Origin: Coenobita brevimanus
Lineage: Eukaryota > Arthropoda > Malacostraca > Decapoda > Coenobitidae
Direction: 5' to 3'
Length of the DNA: 64,000 bases
Assembly: GCA_032717465.1 (NCBI GenBank)
Contig: CM064657.1
Span: forward strand, 23,477,848 to 23,541,847
Below, piece by piece: positions 36,320 through 47,629 of the stretch; the stretch's first letter is position 1; every line of letters begins with the position of its first letter. Made by a program: the position numbers and the translations under genes. The notes below the pieces were generated by a model, which was not told the origin of the DNA, searched no databases, and saw only the letters and a list, made by a program, of their open reading frames with translations.

Positions 36320-36505
36320 TCGTCGTCGCCATCACCATCATCATCATCATCTCGACCCTCTTTGCCAACGAAGGATAGGGTGAGGCAGGATCCAGAAACA
36401 AAGGAAGAGAAAATACAAAAGTGTGGGAACGATCAGCAACATGCCCAGTAAAGCAAGCCACGCAGTCATCCAGCCATTATTCAGTATCTCAAATCATGAT
36501 TTATA
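36320..36505 (-). mobile_element. LINE 3'-tail fragment (copy 3)
   Basis: An ATC run followed by GATAGGGTGAGGCAGGATCC, AAAGGAAGAGAAAATACAAA and GCAGTCATCCAGCCATTATT. This is parallel in order to the tail at 35485. Confidence 0.5.
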
Positions 36506-36749
36506 AAATAAAATGGCGAATTATGAACCATTGTTGAATAAAGTGGTGTCTGTAGGTGGCATCGAGAACAGGATTGGTGCACAGTAGGTATGATATTTAT
36601 GTAATTACATATTATCTCAGTTACCTTTATGCTACACCTGGCACACTTAAGCGTTTTATTATCTCCAGCGATATACTGTTTAATGTAGGTGAGGAAAATC
36701 CCGTATTATGATAAGAGTTACAGGTGTATTTATGTTTATGTTAAACATA

Positions 36750-37140
36750 TTATCCCTTGCTTCCTCTCTTCCATCCTCACCCCTCCTTTCCCCTCCCATC
36801 TCTCCCCTCCCCCTCCCCTCCCCACGGTCCCTCGACTCACTTCCTTCAGTGGGAGCTGGGGGTGCATTATTTTACATGCATTTCGTGTTATCCTCGTGGA
36901 AGAGTTTCTGTGGGAGCATTTTCATTTGGGTGCTCCCTGAAGTCAGGTGTGTGTGGGCTCCTTCCCAGTCCCCTCCCCCCTCCACCGCTTGCTTCCTCCC
37001 TCTTTTCATTCCTTCCACTCATTTCATTTGTTCTGTGCCTACTCTCTCATTTTGCCATCCACTTCCATTCCTACGCTTTTTTTCCATACATTCCCTCCCC
37101 TATTCGTTCCCTTCCCCTGCCTCCCCTGTTCTCCCCAGGG
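36750..37140. repeat. pyrimidine-rich low-complexity segment
   Basis: CCTCCC/CCATTCC words dominate at 36760-36850 and 36955-37135, interrupted by a mixed stretch at 36850-36950. The long frames in all three phases are composition artefacts. Confidence 0.6.
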
Positions 37141-37257
37141 GGCTCAGCGGGCGGCAACACAATTCGCAATATACTCCCCTATGCAACACTTGCGCTCCTG
37201 TAACTGCTTTCTAATCCTATGTTTTGTTTTATTGCTGGATGGCGCAATAAAAACCTT

Positions 37258-37370
<113 letters not shown>

Positions 37371-37752
37371 GCAAACCGGGACCAACTCAACCAAATCCCA
37401 GGTGGGTTGCGTGGCCAGGCCGAGGGGAGAAACATGGCCCCCTGTCTCGTTTCGTTTCGTCCAGTTTTTACCCTTACGACGAGGCTGCCTTCCACGAACC
37501 AACCCTTTAAAGTCAACCATATGTATCCCTCCAACACCCCACTCCCTTCAAATGTTGGAAAATGAAGAGAAAATTTGGAGGGAGGTGAAAATTTAGTGTA
37601 GCGGCGATCCACACTCGGCCCCCTCCCGACCGAAGCTTAAAGGGGAAGGGTTGCATGACAGGGAACGGCTCCCCAGTGGTCCCATAATTGCCAGGAGCAT
37701 ACCCCACTCGCCAGATGGGGCCCCACTCGCAACATGGCCGCCGCGCACCCAC

Positions 37753-37755
<3 letters not shown>

Positions 37756-37817
<62 letters not shown>

Positions 37818-37850
37818 GATGATGATAATGATGATGATGATAGTGACGGT
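37756..37850. repeat. (CT)n followed by (GAT)n
   Basis: About 29 CT units to 37814, then imperfect GATGAT/AATGAT units to about 37842. Confidence 0.95.
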
Positions 37851-37859
37851 GTTCTCAGT

Positions 37860-38460
37860 TTCTCTTCGCCCCCCTTCTGCACACACACCGTTTGCCCTAC
37901 CGTCCTAACCTTCACCTCAGTGATCAACTTTTCCACCCTCATTTTCCCCCGTCGCAAGCTCTTCCACCCATACGTAAACCACGCAGTCCTACCCACAGCC
38001 AGTAGTCATTACATTGACTCACAACCAGTACTCACTCCTGCCCACGCTTATAACATTCGTCTAGACATATTACACTGTGTCTCCATATATAGTCAGCTGT
38101 GTACTCTAGCTCTCAACCAGCACTCTCTCCCACTCACCGTCGACATTCACTTTCATCCATTCGCATTCTTTTTTTTTTTTTTTTTTTTTTTCCACGCACT
38201 CAGCTGTTATTATTCGCCGACACCCAGCTCTCACCTACACGCAACCACGACCTCTGTCATCCGTCACTCACATCCAACACCACTTACCCTTTACCTGTGG
38301 CATAGTCAGTGCTTCCTATCACCCACACCAACTGTCACTCTCCCACAGTCATCCCTCACCTGTACTCCCACACGCACCCTCATCCACACACACCTGCTCT
38401 CATTCTCATTCGCAAATTAACCCACATCCCACATAATGCTCACCTGCCTCACACTTTCTT
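37860..38460. repeat. CAC/TCA-rich degenerate array with a T22 run
   Basis: CCCAC, CTCAC and CACCC words recur without a firm period. A T run occupies about 38169-38191. Confidence 0.45.
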
Positions 38461-38465
38461 CCTCA

Positions 38466-38545
38466 GGGGACGAGAATGTGGTTTAATGGTTAGCACACCC
38501 ACTCCGAAACTGCAAAAGCCAGGGTTCGATTCCCAAGCCGGTCAG
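38466..38545 (+). mobile_element. tRNA-like SINE head
   Basis: TGGTTTAATGGTTAGCA (A box, from about 38479) and GGGTTCGATTCCC (B box, 38522-38534) are excellent matches to tRNA internal promoters with ~30-nt spacing. The anticodon arm does not pair convincingly, so this is a SINE head rather than a tRNA gene. The body probably extends to around 38700; no tail was identified. Confidence 0.65.
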
Positions 38546-38792
38546 AATCTTGGACAGTTCACCCAGTAACACATTTGGGGACTTGGATGTAAATTTGATT
38601 GTTGTGTGTCGGGTTCAAGGGGAAGATTATAACAGTAGAAATATATTGTCTGCCTTGATAATCTTCGTGCTGTCCATAGGTATTTCTTCATCCTCGTCCT
38701 GACCCATAGTATATTGGCATCACGTAGAGAATGAGGAATGGTTAAGTGAAAGTTGTTGTGTACCCGTAACTGATGATTTGGTCCATCATACT

Positions 38793-38796
<4 letters not shown>

Positions 38797-38847
<51 letters not shown>
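38797..38847. repeat. (CT)n microsatellite
   Basis: About 25 perfect CT units. Confidence 0.96.
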
Positions 38848-38850
<3 letters not shown>

Positions 38851-39197
38851 TGCTCTGACTGCATGAATCAGTCATGTCTAATTATAAACCGGTGTGCAAG
38901 ATGTCGTGTGTTTGTATGTAGGATACTTGCGCTGTATGTCATAATGAATAATTGTATGAGTTAGTGTATTAAATACTATAACACATACCGTTACACATAC
39001 AAATTTACATACGCCACCACATACTTCTTAGTTGTATACACATATACACATAAATATGCGTGTATATATGTGTACAGGCAACAAAAAGTTATTCTTCCCT
39101 GTGGGATCGATGACATCAGAACTGAGATACGTTTCTCTATATATTTCGGTATAATTCCATAAATTCTTATTACAAATTCAGGTTATTCCTGTAGTTG

Positions 39198-39720
39198 TTG
39201 TTGTTGGTGGTGGTGGTGGTGGTGGTGGTGTTGCTTAACTCTGTCATTCTGGCCGAGCAGACCCTATGACCACAGGCAACTATCTGCTTCTGTGGGGCTG
39301 TCCTACAGGTACAGTACAGTACATACTCGTACTAAAGAGATCTGGCGCCCTCTTGTGGCAGACAGCGCCTCACCAGGATTCTTTCACGGCGAGGTGCTGG
39401 GAAACGTGGGGAAGATTGGCTCCTGGGTGGACGCAGCAGCTGCTTTGCTCCAACCAGAGTGCACAGTGCTGCCACATGCAGTCTCCTCGTCAACACCTGG
39501 TGCTGTAGTAAAAAGTGGTAATAGCCATTCCCATTTTATTCCCGTCGAGGTGGTGGTGCCCGAGGCTAAGGTACCGTAGTCCAGTGCACCTGAGGGTAAT
39601 GGCCAGCCTACTTTCCTTGGTGGTATTTCATGATCGATAAACCTCCAAGCACCTCTTAGGGATTGAACTTGGTCTAGGGTGTCACTCAGTAAGAGATGTT
39701 CTGGACACTACACAGAAATC
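39198..39720 (-). mobile_element. tRNA-headed SINE, ~520 bp, with (ACC)n tail
   Basis: On the minus strand a head with GTGTAGTGTCCAGAAC (A-box region, about 39714-39696) and AGTTCAATCCC (B box, about 39669-39659) is followed by a body containing GGAGGTTTATCGATCATGAA and GTGCACTGGACTACGG. It ends in an ACC run (plus-strand GGT at 39200-39230). The length is long for a SINE, so two adjacent elements are possible. The 95-codon plus frame inside is unrecognised and probably antisense SINE. Confidence 0.55.
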
Positions 39721-39734
39721 TATATTAAAAAAAA

Positions 39735-40035
39735 AAAATCTTCAGAATGTGAGGGCAGAGACAGTAAAGGTATTTTAAAAACTTTTTAAAAATCTAATTT
39801 CGAGCGAAAATTCTTCTAACCTCCTCACTGCAGGGTAGCTCCTGACCTAAATATAGCTCGTCAGGTGGAGGGAAGAGTGTAAAAAAAGGTTTGCCATCGT
39901 ATGGAAGGAGTGTCTGGCTATTGTTTGGAGCCCCTTCGCTATAGAATAAAATTAATAAATCATCATCGTAGTGCAGGGGTTAAATGCTAGGATGTTTATA
40001 TGCTGAACAAGTCTCGCGTGAAACTGGACAAACAG
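39735..40035. other. no gene recognised; weak ATTTTATTCAGCT half-copy
   Basis: GTAGTGCAGGGGTTAAATGC at about 39968 matches the GTAGTGAAGGGGTTA half of the family. Confidence 0.35.
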
Positions 40036-40064
40036 TTAAGTGCATCCAAATGGCTCATGATAGT

Positions 40065-40260
40065 ATTGTACAGTGGTGGTAGTAATATTGGGTGATGGTT
40101 ATGGTGATGATAGTGTTTTGGTAGTGCTTGATGGTGATGCTTGTGATAGTGATGATGGTTATACGGGGTGATGATGTTAATGTTGTTAGTGTTGCTTGTA
40201 GTACAGAATAGTGGTGATGGTGGTGGTAATGATGGTATACATATTCGTGGTAATAATAAT
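40065..40260. repeat. TGATGG/GTGATGATGG low-complexity array
   Basis: TGATGG and GTTGGTAGT words repeat irregularly. Confidence 0.7.
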
Positions 40261-40299
40261 GCCGTTTAATTACCGTGCCTCCGCTCATCGATTGTCCTC

Positions 40300-40400
40300 C
40301 CGCCCGCCCACCCGCCGCCCCCCCTCCCCCCTCCCTTCCTCGCTCTTTCGCCCTCTGCTTCACTCCCTCCCTCCCCTCCCCTCCCCTCCCGCCACGCTGC
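40300..40400. repeat. C-rich tract
   Basis: CCCGCCCACCCGCCGCCCC followed by CTCCC repeats. CpG dinucleotides are denser here and at 40690-40870 than in most of the window. Confidence 0.75.
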
Positions 40401-40805
40401 TGTAGAAAACTGGCGCCCGCACAATGACGGACTTGTGTATTTTCGGCAAAGCGTTATTGTCAGGATTTAGACCAGGGATTATACTGGAAGTGCTGTGGGT
40501 GCCGAGATGAATCAGCAGTTGTCGATTTCACATCAACACGTGGTGTGCTATGTGTGTAATGTAATAAACGTTGACATGTACGTTCAGCCATGATGTGAGT
40601 TATAATGAAAAAGTTATTAATACGTACCATTTGTAGAGTATCTCCTACCATCATACTCCCTCCTCTCCCTTCACTTCATGTTCGTACAACCCGGCTAATC
40701 AGCTGAGCCTGTGCGTGTGATGTAACAGGCTGGCACCGTCGCGTCCGCACCACGCTTGTACAAGCGTAATGTAACATTACTTGGACCCCACGAATTTTCC
40801 CCGCA

Positions 40806-40874
40806 ATGATTGTTAGTGCGGATGATTGTGCGATTCGAAACTGGCAGGAACTGATTTTCTTAGACTCGCGACAG
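40806..40874 (+). other. candidate first coding exon, 23 codons, ending in a consensus splice donor
   Basis: ATG at 40806 with G at -3 opens MIVSADDCAIRNWQELIFLD and continues SRQ to CAG|GTAAGT at 40872-40880, exactly 69 nt in phase 0. The upstream 150 bp are relatively CpG-rich. No acceptor, downstream exon or homologue was found, and the match could be chance. Offered only because it is the best exon-like object in the window. Confidence 0.15.
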
Positions 40875-40884
40875 GTAAGTAGAT

Positions 40885-41660
40885 TACAGCTGAAAAAGAG
40901 TTGTATGGAAGAATGTCACAGCCACCCGTTCTCGCATCCACAGAGCTCTTGAATGTGAATAGATGAACCAGTCAAATACATCCTGACAAGCCTAACTTAA
41001 CAATGTAGTGGTGATGCTGTGGTCCATATTATTGAAAACTGAGAGCAAAGTGATGGACTCCCTCTCCCACCCCCTTTCTTAACAGTAATTTCTGAAGCAC
41101 ATGATGATAATAGAACTGACCTTTCCATGCCGTTGCTGACAACACTGTCATGTGGAGCGAAGGATGATCACATATTTAAAAAAAAAAAAAAGTTTCATGA
41201 ATATTCGTCAAAAATTATGGACTTATATTATCTCATGTAAGGATGAAAGACACGAAGGCTAGAAGCCTGGAAGTTGTACGTTCCAGGGAAATCTGAACAT
41301 CAGAGAACCACATTCAGGATCCGTTACGTCGAGATGCTGCAACACATTGTTTAAGGGGGTGGAATTCACAGGGTGAGAAATTCCAGGAAACTGCAGAGTT
41401 GATCAGCTGCGTACATGATGGAGTGAGAGTATTGGTTAACCTTTGTGTTAGAAAATTGAACAGAAAAGGAGTAGGAGTGTGTTGCCAGACTCGTATAACT
41501 TATTCCTACTGAAACACAATAAATTCAAATTCCCAGACTTTCAATAACGACGGGAAAGGCAGTAAATATCGTTCAGAGGAGGTGGATCACAGTTTTGTTA
41601 TAACTGGGTCACTTTTTGCATTAAGCTGCAGCCTTTTTGGTTAGGTCACTGTCTTATAAT
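40885..41660. other. no gene recognised
   Basis: An A15-like run at about 41178-41191. Nothing else with structure. Confidence 0.4.
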
Positions 41661-41668
41661 CTTACTTG

Positions 41669-41783
<115 letters not shown>

Positions 41784-41929
41784 GGGAAAGGGGGAATGCC
41801 TTGCGAGGTCAACATGTTACCGAACCCAGATTTATTCATTTTGGTACCATGATGATTCTTAATAAGAGTAATCCTCTCGTAGCTATGGGGTTACAGGAGC
41901 GGGAGTTGATTAAGCTTGTATAACGCTGC

Positions 41930-42115
41930 TGGCACGGGTGACGGTGAGATGGGGCGGGTGAGTAAATGAGTTAATATACCAGACACTGTGGCGCAGGTGA
42001 GGGAGAGACGGGGCAGGTGACTGAGTGAGTGAGTGGACCAGTGAAACAAGTGAAGGTGAGACGGGACAGGTGGAGTGACGTGGGACAGGTGAGGTAGTGA
42101 GTGGAGCAGACAGGG
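41930..42115. repeat. degenerate ~30-bp minisatellite
   Basis: GTGAGACGGG.CAGGTGAGTGAG-like units repeat about six times. Confidence 0.65.
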
Positions 42116-42119
42116 TATC

Positions 42120-42624
42120 CTTCATGAATATTCACATCACACTTCCTCTCACCCGCTGTCCCCGTAACCACATTTGAAACAACTTTGTGACACTTGTGCT
42201 CACATGTGTGACGGAGGTGAGGAGAGACTGTCTTGTTGGGGTTGTCTGTTGATAGTTCGGCTTAAATATTTTGCTCTCTCTAAACTTTTTTTTTTTGTTT
42301 TTTTTTTCAGAATAGACGATGGAAAGACAAATGATTAAAAATATATATACCATACACCAGAGTACAGGTGTCCATCGTGCGTAAAATATCTACAACAGTT
42401 GGAATTCAACAGCCGTTATTAATAGAATATAAGATAATGATGGTGATGATGATGATGGCAGTCATTATCATCATCATCATCATTATTTAGTTCCGTATAC
42501 AATATGTTTATAATAATGGGCGTTGTCTTAAATTCGAAGTGTACTCCTGTGTGGGCACGTCAGGTACTAACCTGTAGATGATCAGTGTTAACGCTGTCTT
42601 ATTGACAGACTCTTGTATAAAATC

Positions 42625-42667
<43 letters not shown>

Positions 42668-42965
42668 TAACCCCATGTTTCCGCGTAGGGGTTAACCTAT
42701 TTTGGCAGCTTCAGTCAGTAAGGGTTATTTGTGCATTCGTAAGAATAAACCAGGAAATTTTTAGTGAAGGCACTGAAGTTGTGTACAGAAAATAATAATA
42801 ATAATACAACTACTCTCTGGCGTAGTTTCTGAAACACAGGAGATGGAATTTTAAAAATATTTTTTGTTCTTTTTAAGTAATGATTATTATTCCCCAGTGT
42901 GGCTCCCAGTAAAGAAAAGTGCGGTAATATTATTTGAGACCGGGTTTTTTTTTCTTTTTCTTCTC
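42120..42965. other. no gene recognised; includes a (GT)n block
   Basis: Perfect GT at about 42627-42665, a GAT/CAT mirrored patch at 42436-42485 and an AAT run at 42790-42803. No coding features recognised. Confidence 0.5.
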
Positions 42966-42969
42966 TTTT

Positions 42970-43200
42970 CAGGTATACCGAAGCATACGGGAAAACAATG
43001 TTCAGACATAACGAACCAAACGGAAACACACATCGCTCATACAGACAGAAATGGGTGAAGACACAAGGCATACCGAAACATTACTGACCTACATAAATAT
43101 ATACACTAGAGGAACATCGCTTGGCCATAACGAAATATTTGGAAAATCATCGCTCTGGCGATCTGAGACGTGGAGAAACATCCATCGAACATCCCGAAAC

Positions 43201-43242
<42 letters not shown>

Positions 43243-43475
43243 AACCCCAAACATCGATATAAAGTCACTGACACACAAATATATGGATATACGTTGCTCA
43301 GTGTTACCGAATCATTTAGAGAAACACCTCTCACTCCTCGAATCATTGAAAAACCTCGCTCAGACACAAACATAATGAGATACACCGCTCAGCCTTACTG
43401 AATCATTTAGAGAAACATCGCTCAGACACATCGAATCGTTTAGAGGCATCGCTCAGACACATTGCTCACACATCC
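42970..43475. repeat. degenerate ~33-bp minisatellite interrupted by A37
   Basis: Units resemble CATCGCTCAGACACATCGAA plus TCATTTAGAGAAA, clearest at 43300-43470 and more decayed upstream. A pure A run occupies about 43203-43239 and may mark an insertion tail. Confidence 0.7.
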
Positions 43476-43554
43476 ATGTATCTACAGCCAGAGGCCACAA
43501 TTGTGCAAGGGGTGGCCACTTTGAGTTAGTTGTTATACGGGGAGGGGTACGTAG

Positions 43555-43905
43555 GGGGAGGCGTGGCTCAATCGGTAGAGAGGTGGCCTGCCGTTCTAAC
43601 GGACCCAGGTTCAAATCCCCGCTGGAGCAGGGAACAGTTTAAGGATTTGAATTCATTAAATCAGGCTTTATTGATCTACCAGAAGACCGGCCGACATGTC
43701 GTAAAAATACCCCCGCTAATACCACAACCCAGTCCTCTATGAGACAGCCCTAGCATGTACTCACTATGGACGGTGGGTGTTAACACCGAAGTGGTGACAT
43801 GTACAGGTGTATGGTATGTAGGAGGACTGCTGGGCCTTGATAGCAGGCTGTGAAGCCTAAGCCCATAGTCGGACCAAAAAAAAAAAAAAGAAAAAAAAGA
43901 AAAAC
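43555..43905 (+). mobile_element. tRNA-derived SINE with poly(A) tail, ~350 bp
   Basis: The head has TGGCTCAATCGGTAGAG (A box, 43564-43580) and GGTTCAAATCC (B box, 43608-43618) at normal tRNA spacing. A ~250-bp body follows, then an A-rich tail (about 43876-43905) interrupted by single Gs. The frame reading GVAQSVERWP...GSNPRW is a common false peptide produced by tRNA-like heads. This is the most complete SINE in the window. Confidence 0.75.
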
Positions 43906-43948
43906 TAACCCTCCGCCGACCCACTTATTTACACGTAGGAAGCACGTA

Positions 43949-44040
43949 TGCCTTGGTTATTTGGTTATCACCCAGCGTTGTAAATGGTTTCCTGACTTAC
44001 AGGAAACCATTAGACTTGTCACTCAATGTAAAGCCACCTG
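43949..44040 (+). repeat. dispersed hairpin repeat, copy 1
   Basis: AATGGTTTCCTG (43983-43994), a 5-nt loop and CAGGAAACCATT (44000-44011) form a perfect 12-bp stem. Flanks CTTGGTTAT.TGGTTA.CACCC and GACTTGTCACTCA.TGT are conserved in reverse complement at 53108-53205. Confidence 0.7.
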
Positions 44041-44044
44041 AAAA

Positions 44045-44490
44045 GGAAAGCAGGGTAATAAAAAGTGATACGAAAGATGGGAGAAATAAGAAGAAAGGAG
44101 AGCAGGAAAAAAGAATGATAACGATGAAGGAAGAAGTAGGCAGCAAACCAAAACATAATGGAGACACATGGCCCAGCACCAGTGTCATCGATGCCAAACT
44201 GTAGGTAAAGATGCTACTTGTGGTGAGTCGTGAATGAAAATGCAATTAGTTCTCGGCACGTGCCACCGGCGTGTTGCAAAATATCACAACATTTTCAGAT
44301 AACTTACTGTGAATGGGCAACTGTTAAGTCACCTGAATAAGCACCAGTGGTACTTGAATGAGCATTTATTTATGTTTATTGTGTCGTTGATGCCAATAAA
44401 GAACATCAGAAGGCAAACTATGACGAGGACTTACTTTACTGTCATGTTAGGTAAGATATGCGACGACCACCAACCCCGGTACTTGGTGGT
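44045..44490. other. no gene recognised
   Basis: Short overlapping frames without recognised domains. ATGTTAGGTAAGATATG at about 44443 resembles a splice donor but lacks supporting context. Confidence 0.4.
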
Positions 44491-44494
44491 GAAG

Positions 44495-44770
44495 AGGTAG
44501 GGGTCGTGGCAGGGAGGGGGAGGGAGGACAGTGGACGTGACAGGGTGGTTAGGGGGCAGAGGGGCTGACGGGAGAGCGGGCACTGGGCGAGGCAGGATGG
44601 GTAGGGGTATAGTGGACGTGGCAGGATGGATAGGGGCACAGTGGGCGTGGCAGGGTGGTTAGGGGAATAGTGGGCGTGGCAGGGTGGGGGAGGGTATAAT
44701 GGGCGTGGCAGGTTGGGTTGGGGACAGGTGCGTGGCAGGATGAGTAGAGGGGACAATGGGCGTGACCAGT
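44495..44770. repeat. ~30-36-bp G-rich minisatellite
   Basis: GTGGGCGTGGCAGG(A/G)T plus GGTTAGGGG.ATA units, about eight copies. Confidence 0.85.
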
Positions 44771-44829
44771 GACAGTATTTTTCAGGAGCTTCGTATAATG
44801 GCCTGGGAAGGGGTGCTCACTCAGGCTTC

Positions 44830-45360
44830 TTGCTTCATAGCCTACTCACCCACGCACTCACTCACAGCTCCTAAGACTTACCTTACTCCTTCAGTCACTC
44901 ACTAATTCTCTTTCACCTCATTCATTCACTTATAACTCAATCTCACCTCACTCATTCACTGTTCCTCACTCTCACTAAACGCTCCTCACACTCAGTTCAC
45001 TTAAACACTGCCGCTCACTAACCTCACTCACACACTCATTGCTCCTCATTCACTCACTCACTCACTGTTTCCCACTCACTTGCTCACTCACTCACCCACT
45101 CACTGTTTCATACTCGTACCCCACTCACTCACTACTACTCATTTTTACATCACTACTCACTAATTATCTGACCTCACTAATGCAGTCACTTTCGCCATAC
45201 TCACGGACTTGCTTATTCAGAACTCCCCCACTCATGCCCCCACTCTCACCTCACCCACACTCACTGATTCTTAGGCACCTCTCACTCACACTCCGCACTT
45301 TCTGCTCTCCCTTGCACGCACTATCTTTATTCAGCCCTCACCCAAAAATGTCCTTACTCA

Positions 45361-45416
<56 letters not shown>

Positions 45417-45890
45417 TGTCCCCATTCATCCTTTACTCACGCACTCACACCGTCCCAACTCATCCCTCTTCCGTGCACTCACTGTTCTCCCTTACCCCTT
45501 GCACACGCACTCACTTTTCTTACTCACACCACATCCACACAGTTACAGTTCTCATTCGCCCCCACCCACTCACTCACGTTCCTCACTCACCTCTAATCAC
45601 ACAGTAATTCGTTACGCCTCTTTCCTCTCACTCATTGTTCCACAGTCTTTTCCAATTCGGTCTTTACTCCTCACTCCGTCTCTCCTCACATATTTATTAA
45701 TCCTCACTCCGTTTCTGCTCCTCACATCCTCATCATTCTTCTCTCTACCCACTTACCGACCATTCTTCACTTCGTCTACATTCATCACATATTCATCCCT
45801 CCTCACTCAGTGTCTACTCCTTACATATCCATTATTCCTCACTCTGTCTTTTCACATATTCATCATTCCTCAATATGTCTGTAATCCTCA
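44830..45890. repeat. degenerate CTCACTCAC-based array with (CA)n block
   Basis: CTCACTCACT, CATTCACT and GTTCCTCAC words dominate. From 45650 a ~35-bp unit TCCTCACTC.GTCTCTCCTC plus ACATATTCATCAT appears. A perfect CA block lies at about 45362-45415. A shorter continuation of the same unit is at 46740-46900, beyond the inverted-repeat element. Confidence 0.75.
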
Positions 45891-45978
45891 CGGTAAAGTT
45901 TTAGTGTAGGGGCATCACCACAAGGGGCATACAAATCACTGTTATTTTTCCTTTTACAGATTTTTTCTTCCCTCATTT

Positions 45979-46628
45979 TGAGTACTTGGTTGGTGCGACA
46001 GTGTTTTTTCGTTCGTGAGAAGTTGATTCAATATAATTATACTCGTATATGACAGCTGCTGCCACACTGTCTCGTCCGCCACAAATACTATCAGTGAATG
46101 AGTCTGTAATCTACTTGTAAATAAAGAGCATCGCAGCACTTCCAGCCTTTCAAGTACTAAATGTTCCTAAAACTACCACGACCTAACCTAACGCATCCTA
46201 ACCTAATCTAATTTAACCTAAACTATCTCAACCTAACCTAACCGTACCTAACGTATCCCAGCCTAACCTAACTAATCCTCTCCTCTCCTCGTCTCTCATC
46301 CTAACGTAACTTAGCCAAACTTAACCTGAGCAAACTTATCCTAGCCTATCCTCTCCTATCCTAACCTAGCTTACCCTAAACCAGCTTAGCCTGATCTAAC
46401 CTATCGTATCACGAAAAGAAAAGATACCAGTGCAGTTCGTGGAATCAGAAATTATTTTGCAACGATGCTTTTTTGGTAACAAACAATGATACCGGTAACT
46501 AAGATTTGATCGTCTGCCACAAAGACCGCGGGAACAGCGTGGTACGAATCCAGGTACGGTTATTATAGAAAATAGTTGTCTCATTAACGAAAAAAAAAAA
46601 AACATTGTCGCAACTACAAAGCACTCAG
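45979..46628. mobile_element. ~650-bp inverted-repeat element enclosing CCTAA repeats
   Basis: The left end TTGAGTACTTGGTTGGTGCG is followed by ACAGTG, a T run and CGTTCGTGAGAAGTTG. The right end in reverse complement reads CTGAGTGCTTTGTAGTTGCG, ACAATG, a T run and CGTTAATGAGACAACT. The arms are at least 65 bp. Similar array sequence on both sides (to 45890 and from 46740) fits insertion into that array. No coding capacity. Confidence 0.6.
46165..46405. repeat. degenerate CCTAA (TTAGG) telomere-like repeats
   Basis: CCTAACCTAA occurs several times among variants such as CCTAATCTAA, CCTATCCTCT and CCTAGCTTA. TTAGG is the ancestral arthropod telomere repeat, here on the minus strand. The run is too degenerate to be a recent telomere. 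Confidence 0.65.
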
Positions 46629-46629
46629 A

Positions 46630-46930
46630 AATATGCCAAAGAAATCTGTTAAGAAATCGAAACGATTGATAAGGCGCATCTAGTGATGCTTCTAAACTAA
46701 AATTTTACCATTCTTACTGATCAGTCGTCAGTCAGTCTCAATTTGTCATTTATCACTGTGTCTCTGTCCTTCACATATTCACCACTCCTCACTCACTCTC
46801 CACTCTTCAGACATTGTTGACTCTTCACTCAGTCTTCACTCTTCATTCACGTTGCACTCCGTACTCCCTCCTCACCCAGACCTTGTACCACTAACTCGCC
46901 CAGATCTGCTCATTCACACACTAAGCCACT
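46630..46930. repeat. continuation of the CTCACTC array
   Basis: TCCTTCACATATTCACCACT and CCTCACTCACTCTCCACTC match the 45650-45880 unit. Confidence 0.55.
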
Positions 46931-46934
46931 AAAC

Positions 46935-47425
46935 CTCCGCCCAACTGTACTGCAGGAGGAATATCTCATACAAAATTATTACAGGAAATGTTCGTAAAAT
47001 ACTCCATAAACATTGCTTAATTGGCATAACAATCCTTGAGCATCAGAGCGGCCGTCCCTTCAGCTTAGCAGTGACCGGTGTGTGCGTACCCTCTAGACTG
47101 AGCAAGTTTAGGGACGGGGAAAAAAATTGTATGTTTTTGTGTTGGCTTCGTATTGGCTTCACGGTGTGGATATTTCTGGACGCCTCTTCCTGTAGTCATT
47201 CATTACACGCCGTTGCCGCTCCTTAAACAGCCATAAGGGTACGTTCTTTATTGTAATCAGGAAGGATAATACCATACATGTGGATCGGGGTTAATGTTGC
47301 TTCCCCACCTGTGATACCGCGGCCTGGCTAGTCAGTGCGCCTTGTGATTATAGCGTAGCTAGATATTCCGACGCCTGCGCATCCTGTGTAGGAGTCTGGC
47401 CGGCATGATGGCCAAGGTTCTGACT
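46935..47425. other. no gene recognised
   Basis: Mixed-composition DNA with no repeat family I can place. Confidence 0.4.
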
Positions 47426-47429
47426 CAGT

Positions 47430-47629
47430 CCCATCCTCTGAGTGACACAGAAGGCTTCATAATCTCTCTTTTTCAGCTATTTACTTTTTACTTATTATTT
47501 GTCGTTTTGATATGGATATAGTTTGCATGAATAACATACTCATACAGAAGGATGTTGAGGTGTAATGTACAGAATTAGTAGCTAAGGAAGGGGTGCTGCG
47601 AAGTCTCCAAATTCATTTAGAATATGACA
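47430..47629. mobile_element. possible foldback MITE copy C (degenerate)
   Basis: The right end TAGTAGCTAAGGAAGGGGTG...TTTAGAATATGAC matches the right modules of the copies at 18929 and 58938. The left end (TTTCAGCTATTTACTTTTTAC near 47475) is only a weak match. Confidence 0.4.

Noticed and set aside
38466..38545. Functional tRNA gene
   Set aside because: Pol III boxes are good, but the acceptor and anticodon stems do not pair and no anticodon loop is convincing, so it is called a SINE head.
39292..39579. 95-codon plus-strand frame as a host exon
   Set aside because: Lies antisense inside a tRNA-headed SINE-like element and has no recognised domain.
43530..43742. Frame containing GVAQSVERWP...GSNPRW
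   Set aside because: Known kind of false peptide from tRNA-like SINE heads; A and B boxes account for the sequence.
46165..46405. True telomere or recent chromosome-fusion point
   Set aside because: The CCTAA units are too degenerate, and they lie inside an inverted-repeat element.
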